Assembly: GCA_000231825.2 (NCBI GenBank) | Contig: JH720313.1 | Span: 1,219,663-1,283,662, forward strand | Direction: 5' to 3' | Length of the DNA stretch: 64,000 bases | Source of the DNA: Tetrahymena elliotti 4EA | Taxonomy: Eukaryota > Ciliophora > Oligohymenophorea > Hymenostomatida > Tetrahymenidae | Shown here: one piece after another, positions 1 to 11,855 of the stretch | Layout of the letters: every line of letters starts with the position of its first letter | Position numbering within the stretch: the first letter of the stretch is position 1 | Position numbers and translations under genes: made by a program | The notes under the pieces: generated by a model | Told to the model about the DNA's origin: nothing | Databases searched by the model: none | The model's input: the letters and a program-made list of their open reading frames with translations, nothing else

Positions 1-811
1 ATTCTCAAATTGCTTAATTTCGAACTAAACTAGAATTAAGATTAAACATAACAACTTGAATAATTCTTTTAATAACCTAACTAACAAAAATATTTCTAGT
101 AAGAAGAGATAGATAATTTGATAAGTGATATAAATGTAGAAAATAATAAATAAAATGATAATTAATAGTTTATGAAAGAAATAGAAGAAAGGCTAGATTA
201 AATAAAATACTCAAATCAAATAGAATTGAGTCATAGAGACGAATATAAAAATCTAATTCATAAGATTGAGTTATTACTAAACTGTAGTGAATTATTTTAA
301 CTTAAATTAATTCTTAACCCTTTTTTATTTTATAAAGAATTAGTAGATTAAGTTTCACAAGAATAGGAAGATAGTAAGAAATAGGTGAATTCACAATAGT
401 AAAGCTAACCTCAATCATCCAGTAAATTTATAATCAGATACTTTTATTTTTATATTTTACTTAAAAATATTAGCCTTATCACATGAAACTATTTTTATCT
501 AAGACTCTTTTATTTGTAAAGTACGAGTAGGTTCATGTTAGAGAAATTCTAGTAAAAATATTTAAGAAATAAAAAGAATATCACAATTACAAAATGTGAG
601 CTAAGCTTAAAATAATTATCCTAGTTCAAGCTATAATATTAGCATTTTGAATTATGAAAGTAATAACATACATTAAGATCAATAATCGAATTAGTTTAAT
701 AATCGATCTACTGGATAATCTAACGAGATGTCAATAGAAAGTATTTAAAATAATAGTAATAGCAATTAATATGCATCATTCTTATCATAAGACTCTGATA
801 AACATTTATGA
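1..811 (+). CDS. Q/N/S-rich coiled-coil protein, 3' end only
   Basis: The 5' end lies outside the window. Frame 1 is open from the first base with TAA/TAG read as Gln. Proposed exons are 1-283, 338-421 and 522-811, with introns 284-337 (54 nt, pyrimidine-rich before its AG) and 422-521 (100 nt, donor GTAAAT). Phases match at both junctions, and the frame ends at TGA 809-811. The first part is a charged helix with heptad-like spacing (around IEERLDQIKYSNQIELSHRD), probably a coiled coil. The last 95 codons are a disordered S/N/Q-rich tail. I recognise no family and propose no function. The 284-337 intron is uncertain because its length is a multiple of three and the frame stays open without splicing. 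Confidence 0.6.
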
Positions 812-1293
812 AAATCACAAGTTTTTACCAAAAAATTAATAAACAAATTTTCCTCTTCTAGTCCATAGCATCATAGCATGTCTTAAAATAAACCTTAAAC
901 TATAATAATAAATCAATAAAATTATATTTGTTAAACTTATTTATTGAAAATACAAATTATAAAATTTATAAAATTATTAAATTTTTCATATTTCTTCTTA
1001 ATTCTTTTAAAATTAATTAAATTTACTTTAGCAAATTTGTATGTAAAAGTCCCTTCTGCTAAAAGATTATTTTATTCATGTTAAAAGACTCGTTTTCCTG
1101 AGCAGTTTTCTTTGTTTGATATTTATTTACAACTTACAAAACACTATAATTTGGAAAATAGATTAGAACATTTTCTTAAATAAAAATAAAAGTGTTTTAT
1201 CTTTAATTTTTTTTTTTATTTTTTTGATTAATATTTTGAAATATCTAAAAAAACTAATTATCAAATATTTAAATCTTCATACCAAAAAAAATA
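812..1293. other. intergenic, no gene seen
   Basis: Very AT-rich spacer with T tracts near 1209-1225, between the TGA of the upstream gene and the next ATG. It presumably holds the 3' UTR of one gene and the promoter of the next. I see no RNA gene or repeat. Confidence 0.5.
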
Positions 1294-4069
1294 ATGGAGG
1301 ATTATCAAGAAATAGAGGAGATTTTTGGAGATTATAATTTTGATTTTGATAAAACTGCTTTCCACTTATAATCTTCAAACTTAAGCAGTCAAAATGAATT
1401 GAAGGTAATGCCTTAAGCATTTTAATACACTTTTAAAGAGCCATTTTTAAAATTATTAAAAGGGTGCTTTAAAAAATAAAATTGAAAAAATTGAAAACTA
1501 TTAGGAGTTCTTAAAGAAGAATAAAGCAACATATTCTTTTAAATATCTTATATTGTGCAAAATTGTAATTTTCATGTTGAGATTCCACTTGAGAGTGGCT
1601 TATTGCAATTTTTCATACTTAGTTTTACCTTTTGTTGAAATAGGTAGGATTAGTTTTAAATATGAAGATTTAAATAAGATTAAAGAATTAGCAATTCATA
1701 AGCTCAAGGAAGAAAGTAGTTTAAAAGATGACCCTGAAACTCTCTTTATAATTTTTTAGATTTGTCTGATGTAGTAAGAAAAAAATTAGGCTTCATGTTT
1801 TTTAAAGAAATTAAATGATTGGACTAATAATATTAACATGAATTAAAGAAATTAAGAAACTATTTAAAGCAAAAAGATTTTATAATTTTAAGAATCTATC
1901 TTAACATGTAAAGTAGTAATGAATATTAGCAATGATGATGTTAATGGATTATCAGAAATGATAGAACTGTTGTAAAAATATCATAAAGATATTTATGGTG
2001 AATAAAGTAATGAATAAAATACAAGTTAAGAATAAATAATCATTAAAAGAAAACAAAATAACATTACATTTTTTAAGATGTATCAATCATACTTGGAAGA
2101 TAAATAAGTTTTATCTCAAACTTATGCTGATAAATTAGCAAAAGAAAAAGATCATTATTTGTTGGTATTGTATCACTTTTAATAAACATAAAATCTAGCT
2201 TATATAAAATCTTTATATTCAAATTTATTTGATAAAGATTTATTTGACATTTTTGATTTAATATAATAATATGAGCAATCAGAAAACAAGAAACTGATAA
2301 ATTAAATGTGTTAAAAGTTCGAAAGTTATTAACAAAGAACTGATTACATCTACAAGTATGGAGATGGTAAATTTTGTTTCTTACTTTAACTTTTAGCTTC
2401 TCTGTACAGAATTTTGAAACATAATAATGAAGCTAAGAAAATGTAAGAAAAATTTTAACTGATTGAATTAAATTTTTCAACACCAATAAAAAATTTTTTA
2501 AAATTTCATTATGCATTAACGATTTATAACGAATAAACATCTACACCAATATAATCTAAATATTAAAAATCAGAATTTGATAAAACTAACTTTAGTATAC
2601 TAGAAAAGGGTGTTTTTGAAGACAAAGAATATATCTTGAAAAAACCTTAAGTTGGAATATCTTAACAAAATTTTAGAATTGAAGCATGCTTATCAGTAGT
2701 CTTCCCAAGATATTTTTTACATATATCTGATTCATATCTAGACACAGATGGAAATTTAGTGAATGTCTACAAAAGGTAAGGTAAAGATTTATAAGAATAT
2801 CTTAAAAATAACAAAATTGATTTAATGTAAAAACTTTATTTTGTTCTACAAGTAATTAATGGAATGAGTTCTTCACATTAAAATAATATTGCACACAACG
2901 ATATTAAGCTCAATAATATATTATTAAAGCAAGATGATGCATAAGAAATATTTATTATAGATCTAAATATTGCTAAAATAAATATATTTAATCTTTTTTT
3001 TAAACCTCATGGATACAATTAAAACTCTCCAAACGAATAAAAATTAAATAAAAATTGTACCCTGAAAACAGATATTCACTCAATTTCAAAACTTATAGTA
3101 GAAATGCTAGAAAAAGAAGAATATCATAATGATAAAAATGAGTTACTTTTTCCATAATAAATGAGAGATCTTATTAAAGAAATGTAAAATGAAAAATAAC
3201 TTGAAAGAAAAAATATTGTAGAAGTTTAATTTAGATTCAGAATTTATGTATTAATTACCTTAATATTTAAATAGCTAAATTTAAAATATGAAGATTATTA
3301 ACAGTTTTACAATTTTTTATATGAGTCTTTAGATTATTTCTTAAATGATATTTGTTATTTCATTGAAAATAAGTAAGTCGATTAGTCTTTAATACTCGAA
3401 AAAAATTCAGTCGATTTTAAAAAAATCGGCTAAGCATTATATCAAATTTGTGAAAAAAAAGATTGCCGAAGTTTTTTTGATTGTGTAAAAGACCAAAAGC
3501 TAAAAAATTTTGTCAATAAAATTTTAGAATTGTATGAAGATCTCCCAAATAAAAATAATTTCAACTCAAAAGTTGGTGATTTCATTATTTAAGAGTCTTA
3601 AGAAATAGGATAATAGAAAACCTTGTTTGATCAAAAACTTGAGAGCATGGAATTAAAACATCAAAAATAAAAAGGTGATTAGGATAACAAGAATAAATAA
3701 TAGGAGGAAGAAAAAAAGCAAAATTCAGAAGATTAAATGAACATATATGAAGATTACAGTTATTTAGAAAATACCTAAAAGAATTAAGAGGGATATGAAA
3801 AGTAATTTAAGGTATTAATTGAAACATTTAAGAGCTGCTTGGAATCTTTAAAAGGTAAATTTACTTTTTTAATTTTTTAAGTTTAAAATTTTTTACAAAT
3901 AGATTAATCTAAATCTTAAAACTAATAATAAACTCATACATAAATTCCCAACCCTCACGATTATTTAAATTAACCTAATCATTATGAGTTTAATAATCAA
4001 ATCTAATAACTTGAATTCACCTAGAATCTACTCTCTATAAATTAAAGTTTGAAAAGTTAATCATCTTGA
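1294..4069 (+). CDS. helical-repeat protein with degenerate protein-kinase domain
   Basis: Three exons, 1294-1404, 1463-3854 and 3903-4069, give 889 codons in phase. Introns 1405-1462 and 3855-3902 are GT...AG. The first ~400 residues are helix-rich with alternating amphipathic segments, TPR-like but without a clean consensus. A kinase fold follows. The N-lobe has FSILEKGVFEDKEYILKKP, where ILKK could supply the beta-3 lysine but no glycine loop precedes it. The catalytic loop is HNDIKLNN, keeping Asp, Lys and Asn of HRDxKxxN. The metal-binding motif is DLN instead of DFG (IIDLNIAK), and the APE position reads SPNE. The tail is rich in Q, N and P. The HxD and Lys are kept while DFG is altered, so it may be a pseudokinase or an atypical active kinase. 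The match is clear in the C-lobe and weaker in the N-lobe. Confidence 0.75.
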
Positions 4070-5326
4070 AATCTTACAAATAGAATAACTAATTAGTTAC
4101 TGACCAAGTTTTTTTTTAATCAGATTTACATATTGTTGCTCACTTATGCTTTAACTTCTCTTCATTTTAAGTTTAATAATGATCTAATACTAAAAAATAT
4201 CAAATAATTAAATTAAATTCTATTTTTCTTTTACCTATAAATTTAATTAGTAATTAAAAAAATGGGTTATAGATAAAATTATGTTGAATAATTATAATAA
4301 TTTAATCTGAGTAAAAAAATTTTGAAAAATTTTATTACTTTTTTACTTTTTTACAAATTTCGCAGACGAATATTATCTCTATATTTTAAAATTATCATTT
4401 CAAAATTAAAAAAATCAGTAGCTTTTACTTTTTAACATTTAATTTAGAAAATGAATTTTTTTATAGAAATTAAAATATCAATATTATTTTTGATGAAAAT
4501 AAAGGGAAACTAAATTTTTGATTTGCAAATATTTTTATTAATACATTTAATGGTGATCTATAATTTCTAGAAAAATCAAGATACTTAATTGGTAATTCTT
4601 AGGATACTAATTTTGAAATGAACCTTAATAAATAAATATTTGTGATCATGAACAAATTTATTATTTAAAATCAAAGGCAGATTAGAATGGAAATCTAGAA
4701 GAAATTTAGTAAGAATTTCCAAGATAATTAGAATATAAATTTCATATGAATTTTTATCAAATTAAATTAATAAAAAGAACTTTCATCTTCAGCTTCCTTC
4801 AAAATATAAAAGGATAATAGATCGTTCATTAAATAGGGTTTATTTATTTTTAAAAATATTCAGAAAATGTATTTAAGATCATCATGTATTTTTTGTTTTT
4901 TTTTCTGAGAAATTCGCTGAATTTATTTATGTTTTGATTCATTCATTCATTTTTTAATACATTTTACGATAAAGAAAAAGAAAAAGGCAAAAAGTTTAAA
5001 AAGGAAATTTTTATATTAAATAAAATAGAGTTAAAAGAAGATGCATGCTTTCAACATATTACTTCATAACAAATAAAGAAAATTAATTAAAAAAATATTA
5101 ATTAAACAAGTTTATAAATACTAAAAGCAATACAATAAAGCAACCTAGCTAGCTATTGATTGATTTAACATAAACAAGCAAGCCTCTTGCATTAACTTAT
5201 TATTACTAGTCAATAATTCATTGATCATATCTCATAAAATTATATTTAAAAAAGAAGAAACAATTGTAACAATAAAAATTTCATAGCCATAAATATCTCA
5301 ATTATTTCAACATCTATCTCACAAAT
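4070..5326. other. intergenic, no gene seen
   Basis: About 1.25 kb of AT-rich sequence with frequent TGA in all frames and no frame with coding character. It must include the 5' leader and promoter of the casein kinase 1 gene. An A/C-rich stretch near 5090-5320 resembles the 5' leaders of other genes in this window. Confidence 0.5.
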
Positions 5327-6265
5327 ATGTCAGAAGTCTTAATAGGAAAAAATTTCAAGCTAACTAAAAAATTAGGAAGTGGTGGATTTGGTTAAATTTA
5401 TTTAGGTGTTAATACAAAATCCAATTTAGAGGTTGCAATTAAGTTAGAAAAGAATAATTCAGCTTGTCCATAGTTGCAATATGAAGCATAATTTTACAAA
5501 CGTCTACTCAAAGATGCCTCTGTTCTTAATAATCGTGGATTACCTCATGTTTATTATACTGCAAGAGAAGGAGATTTTACTTATATGGTTATGGATCGCT
5601 TGGGAAGTTCTCTTGAAGATCTATTTTAAAAATGTGGAAGGAAACTTTCTCTTAAAACTGTTCTAATGATAGGAATGTAGATGGTTGAGCGTATTCAATT
5701 TATTCACAGTAAAGATGTTTTGCATAGAGATATAAAGCCTGATAATTTTTTGATGGGCAGAGGACGTAATGCTCATATCGTCTATATAGTTGACTTCGGT
5801 CTTGCAAAAAAATTAGTAACTAGAAACGGTAGTCATATTCCTTATAAAGAAAATAAAAATTTTACCGGTACTGCTCGTTATGCTTCTCTAACTACTCATC
5901 TTGGAATTGAATAAGGTAGAAGAGATGATCTAGAAGGCATGATGTATGTACTCTTATACTTTTTACTTGGAAGTTTACCTTGGATGGGAGTTCGTTCAAA
6001 TACTAAAAAAGAAAAATATGATAAAATTATGGAAAAAAAAATGACACTTTGCATCACTGAAGTATTTAATGGGCTACCAAAGGAGTTTGTTGAACTCTTC
6101 AAATACATTCGCAACTTAGAGTTTGAGGAGATACCAGATTATGATTACATAAAAAGAACATTCGAATAAGTATTTAACCGTGAAGGATATGAATTAGATT
6201 ACCAATATGATTGGATTTGCAACCAAAATACAAACAACGCAGATGAAGAAAAGAACTCATCTTGA
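5327..6265 (+). CDS. casein kinase 1 family Ser/Thr kinase
   Basis: Single exon, 312 residues, ATG 5327 to TGA 6263-6265. All kinase landmarks are present: glycine loop LGSGGFGQIYLG (about residues 16-27), VAIKLE with the ATP-binding Lys, [12 protein letters not shown] catalytic loop, and DFGLAKK in place of DFG...APE. The CK1-specific substitute [20 protein letters not shown] follows, then a CK1-type LPWMG segment. CK1 enzymes phosphorylate acidic or pre-phosphorylated Ser/Thr sites and act in cytosol, nucleus and cilia. The protein ends soon after the catalytic domain, with a short acidic tail and no regulatory extension, as in the compact CK1 paralogues that are numerous in ciliates. In-frame TAA/TAG codons at conserved Gln positions (for example GFGQIYLG and GIEQGRRD) confirm the code. 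The family call is very secure. Which subfamily it belongs to cannot be told from the sequence. Confidence 0.95.
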
Positions 6266-8510
6266 AATAAAAGAAAAAAATAACAAAATTAGTTCAATTT
6301 ATGCCAATAATCTCATTAAATTTTCAATTTTATTTAAGTATCAAAGAAAGTAAATTTATTGATTGATGAATTGATTTAAAATTCGCTTGAATCTAAATAA
6401 TCAATACATGCATTTACTAACTATCTAGCACATAAAGAGCTTATCAAAATTTAACTATTTACCTATCTATCTATTTATCAACCTAAATAACGAACTAACA
6501 AACTAACAAAGAAACAAAAAAACTAATAATTAATCAAATAAAGAAATAATCAATAATAAATTGGCATTTATCATAACTTATTGATAATATTTGCAATAAA
6601 ATAAAAGTATAATTTAAAAAGAAATTCTAATTTGAAATTTAAATTTATAAAAACAGATCAACAAACAACAACCAACCAATCAATAATTAAAATGTAAAAT
6701 ATTAAAACATAAAACGAGTCTATTTAATTCAATGAATCATAATTAGTTGTAAAAATCTAAAAATAATTATTTTACAATAGTAATAATAAAAATAGCAATT
6801 TAATTGTATTTATGAGTAAAGATAAAATAAATCAACCTAAGTAACAAAGCTAGTATAATAATAATAGATTAATAAAAAATGTAATGATCTATAAAATTAA
6901 TTTAATGGCTTTAGACAATTAGATGATTAATTTTAATTATATAAAATATAAATTTTAAAGAATATTTTGATGGCTCTACAATTTTTAGTAAAATGCAAAC
7001 AACATTTTAATAATACCACTATATAATTATATAAAGATTGTTAATATATATTAAAATAACTTAAAAACCATTAAAATCATATATTTATTTACTTATTTTT
7101 TCTATTCTTAACACAAATAAATCAGCATCATTATTTATCTTTCTACAATAAAGTATAGCATATTTTAACATGAATTTACAATTATCTTTTTAATTAAATT
7201 TTTTTAAAAATAAATCAAATTTTCTTGCTAAAATTTTATAGAACATGTTTATTATTATTTAGCTATTTTTAGAGAAGTTTTATTTAGGTACATGTTTAGT
7301 TATATAAATATTAGTTTATTAAAATACCTAAAATTTTTTTATTATACTTATTTATGCATAGCATACTAAAATTTTTTATAATACATAAAATTTTTAGAAA
7401 TGATAGCAGAATCAGTTCGAAATAGTATTTGCTATTAATTTATATAGAGAAAGAGTTTTGGTTTTTCTCTTTAGATTAATGATAATACTAATTAAATATT
7501 TTTGTATGAATAAAAATGCAGAATTCATTTTATATGAATGAGTTTATTTTCTCATAAATGTTATTAAATTTATTTAGCATCTCTATAAAAAAATTAACAT
7601 AAATTTTGATCATTTAAGTTTAATATTAATTAATCTGTAATTAAGTTAAAAGTTATAAATAGTGTCAGTAATTTAATCATAACTTATCTTTCATCATTCT
7701 CTTAAATATCAAATTTATTATTATTTATTTTCATTTAAACATATAAACATAGAAATTAGATAACTATAAATGTAATAGCATAAATATTAGGAAATTTTAA
7801 GAAAAAAAAAAAAATAATTTATGAATATAAAAATTAGTTAAGGTGGCTATTTATTTTATATGATAGTTATGTATTTATAAGTATTAAATTAATCATAAAA
7901 TTTAAAAAATAAAACATACTTAGAGGCTATTTTTTGAGAGTTTATATATATTGTAAATTTTTCTATCAGTTTTAAAATCTTAAGTACGTTTAATGACTGC
8001 AATTAAAATAATGCTTTGTCATTTTAAATTATTAAAATTATAAATTTAATATGAGTTAGCAAAATAGGTAATTGTCTAGTGTAAAATAAATTAAATTATG
8101 AGTAGAAGAAAATGAAATATTAATAGATAGATAAATATAATTTGATTTTAAAGAAGATTTAGTATTTTATGGAAAGGATTTTAATTAGAAATTTATTAAG
8201 CAAAGTAAGTAGAAATATTTACAAAAAATATAAGTGTAAATATAATTTATTAGCTGTAACTAGATCTAAATAATTTGCTAATGAGTGAATTTGTTTATAA
8301 AATTGATAAAAAAAACAAGATAAGCAAGAATGAATTATTAATAAAAAATTTCTAAGAAAAAGGCTATAGAAAGTACCGCATTTTATAATTAATTAATCAA
8401 AAAAGAAATAAATAAATAAAAGAAAACTAGTTGCATTTTCTTCTCGATATTCTACAAAGATTTTTTCATAATCTAAAATAATTAAATCAATCTTTTCATA
8501 TATTCTTAGA
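6266..8510. other. long AT-rich intergenic region
   Basis: 2.2 kb with no convincing gene on either strand; every frame is cut often by TGA. The first ~300 bases contain short runs related to ATCT/AACA (for example near 6460-6520) that resemble the tetranucleotide drift seen at 27226-27315. No RNA gene recognised. Confidence 0.5.
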
Positions 8511-10702
8511 ATGGCATTTATACCTCCTAGATGCTAGTAATTTATTGATAATATTTATATTGATGAGCGTGATGGAAGATACTCAAGACTCATTAAGCGT
8601 CCAAATCAATTAAGTTAGAGCTCTAGCTCAAAAGAGCTTCTTTCTCATGATATGTAGCCATTCGATTTTGCCAAATAGTATAACAAAATAGTAGATATAT
8701 GTAATACCACTGCTGAATCTAATAACAGTAGTGAGACGTATTAATTTTGTAATATTTTCATTATTGAATTATTTGTTACATTTTAGAATAAACACTACTT
8801 ATTTTTTATTAAATCTTTTAACTAAATAAATCAATAGAGCCAAGGACTATTCATCCAGATAAATTAAAGATTCCAAAATACTTTTTGACTATGAAAATTA
8901 AATCTAATGGGAGGGTTTAAAGATTATACACTACTCCTTTTGATGTAAAAGGAGGAGAAACTAAATAACAATAAGAATAAAATTTTTAGATAGATAGTTA
9001 GATTTAAGAATAAAATAAAAATTTTAATCAGAAATAAGTATCAAAATAAATATAAATCAGATAAAGATAATATATTTAGGAGGATGAATTTGTAATTAAC
9101 TACAAAAAATAATTTATCAATACCTAAAATAGGCTTCTGTTTGATAAAAAAAATCAAATAAGATTTAGTAGTCTTGGGAAATAAAGACAAGATTGCATGA
9201 AAATTTACGATGAATTAAAAAGAGAACAATAGTAAAGCTGGGTTGATAAAATAGAAAGCAAAGCTGTAAAATAATAATCATTATAAATTAAAAAAGGGAT
9301 TGGTTAATATTTTTCTGGAAGTACTGAAAATTTAGCTCACTTTGAAAATAGTTTGAACACTCCATCGCCTCTTTAAAATAAAACGAATTCTCACATTTTT
9401 ACAAATTGCTTTTAAGCATAATCAAATTCTATGAGTAACTTACCACTAACACAACAAACAAACCAATCAAAAAGCATGACAAACCTACAAAAAATTATGG
9501 CACAGTTGACTACACCTAAAAGAGATTTCTTTTTTACAAACAATATTCATTTTTCATAGAAAAAAGATTAGTATGTCAATAAAATTTTATAGAATGTCTC
9601 TTCTCTTAAGTCTATAGATGAAGATTCAATCATCAAAAGTGCTTCTAAACAAATTCAGACCAACTTAAAATAAAAAAAAATAAGTTTTATTCATCACAGA
9701 AGCAAATCAGTTATTGTGGAGAGATCAAATAAAAATTAGAGTGAAATCACTCAAAATTTTTATACTCCTCTCTATAAAAGAAAAGAATTAAAAAATTTTC
9801 CTTAGTCCCTAGGGAATAATTCAAATAATGAAATTGTTTTGTAGTCTTCCCCAAGCTATTCTAATTTGAAAAATTCAAATATTGCAAAAGTGAACAATAA
9901 TAAAAGTTCTGATGCATTATATATCAATTATGCACAACTAGATAAAATAAATGAGCCATCCGACTATTTTCAAAATGATGAGGAAGAATTCAGCTATAAT
10001 TATGCAAACAGTAAGAAAAATTATCCAATCATATCATATTCTACACCACCTTAACTTGATTCTATAAAAGACACTGCTGAAGATACTGATAATAAAATAA
10101 TTAACAATATGAAGTAAATTATAAAAAAACTAAATACATCCTAGGAAGCTTAAACCATTCAAATTACAAATAAATCTGAAAATATTTAAGAAAATCTATC
10201 TCCAGAAAAGTGTACAGAAATTAATTAGGAAAGCTCTAAAAATAAAAAATCATTTGATAAGCACAAAGCTATTTTCAACTTCTTGACCAAAAAAAAGTAA
10301 ATTATGTTTTCTAATCAATCATAAATAATAACCTGATATTCTAAAAAAAGATTACCAAAATCAGGTATCTAAACAGAGCCATCTTAACACAGCCCATTGA
10401 TTAAGCAATAAAATTAATTCACACTTAATAATCATCTTTTAAAAAATCAATCTCAAATCAACTCAAAAATAATGGAGAAGTAATTATAATTAAATTTTCC
10501 TTATATTTATTAATTATCTTTACCACCAATTAATAATAGGTTGAAAAATTTCTAAAAGTCTGTGCAGGATAACCAAGCTTTCTTCTAAAATAAAATAAAT
10601 CTAAACCTGAAAAAATAAAAGTAAAATATTAAAAGATTCATTTTGCTTGTCTATCTATTTCAATAAATAGTATTTATTATTAAATTAATCTATTAATTTT
10701 GA
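8511..10702 (+). CDS. hypothetical Q/N/S-rich protein
   Basis: Model: exons 8511-8727, 8838-10296 and 10351-10702, 675 residues. The 10297-10350 intron is well supported because it removes an in-frame TGA at 10334 and keeps phase. The first intron is less sure: donor 8728 can join acceptor 8786 or 8837 in phase, and I prefer 8837 because 8787-8837 is intron-like in composition. The protein is polar throughout, rich in Ser, Asn, Gln and Lys. It has basic-proline patches such as PKSGIQTEPSQHSPL and repeated short SxxNL motifs (for example SMSNLPL, SMTNLQK, and GSTENLA). It has no transmembrane segment and no recognised domain, and is probably largely disordered. The last ~20 residues (after NLKKQKQNIKR) are hydrophobic and may instead belong to a further intron. 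Confidence 0.65.
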
Positions 10703-11855
10703 TTTTCCAAAAATACTGATCTATTTTCAGTACATTTTCATTTTTATCAAAAATATTAATCAAAAATACTGGAAAATTAAAACAAATCAAAAACTTTTAC
10801 TTTTTAAATCCAGTAAACTTTCACTTTGAATTAATCAATATCTGAACCCCACTATTTTTAGTATTAAAAATACAAGTAATCATTATATTTTTCATTTAAA
10901 ATATGTAATTTAATTCAAAAATTATTATTCAAATAGATCCTCATCAGTTTAATTTGGATTATCTCAAGAAGCTTAGCAAAAAATAAATGAATTTTAAATT
11001 AGATCAAAATAATAATATAGAGCTATTAAAATATGAAAATATCATAAAAATTCAGATCTATTTTTAGCATTTGTTAAAAAATAATTATAATAAATTAATT
11101 TTAAAAAAATTAAAAGTGTATTTATTCTATGTATTCTATTAGATTAATCTAATATTGATAATAAAATTAAATTCATCTTCTCTATGATTTTTTTAAATGA
11201 TTGGTAACCAATTAAATTTAAAATTTTTAAAAAATGATTGTATGATAAAACTTAAAAAATAGTTGAACAAACTCTTATTATCTACTATATCTTTTTTATT
11301 TTCATATATTTTTTAAAATATTTTCTATAAAATTTCTTAGAAATAAACTTTAAGAATAATAAACAAAATTTCAATCAGATCTTTTTTTGTTAAAATATAA
11401 CAATAAATTGAAAAATTTCTTTAAGAACTTAAAAAAATATTTTTAAATTACTTAAAAAAAATAAAAACCTATTTTATCCTTTAATTTTTCAAAATTTTTG
11501 TAATTTTACCTTTTAAGATAAAAAGAATAAGTTAAGCTATTCAAAGTTTTAAAATTTGAAAATTATAAGTCAAAATTTATTTATTAAAATTAATCATTTA
11601 CTTAAATAATTGTCAAAAAATATACTATTCTTAAAATAAAAAACATGTAAAATTTTTAATATTTTGATTTTTTTATTTTTAATTAAATGCTTTAAGATAG
11701 ATTAAATACAATCAAAATAAAAAATTTTGTATTAATTAGTCATATAATTTAAAAATAAAAATAAAAGAATAAAGATATGAAAAAATGTGCTATTTACAGA
11801 TATTATTATACTTAATTATTTTATATTAAATTTTTATTATATTATATAATTTTAT
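10703..11855. other. intergenic between convergent genes
   Basis: The genes on both sides point toward this region, so it should carry two 3' ends and no promoter. It is extremely AT-rich, with many A and T tracts and nothing gene-like. Confidence 0.5.
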
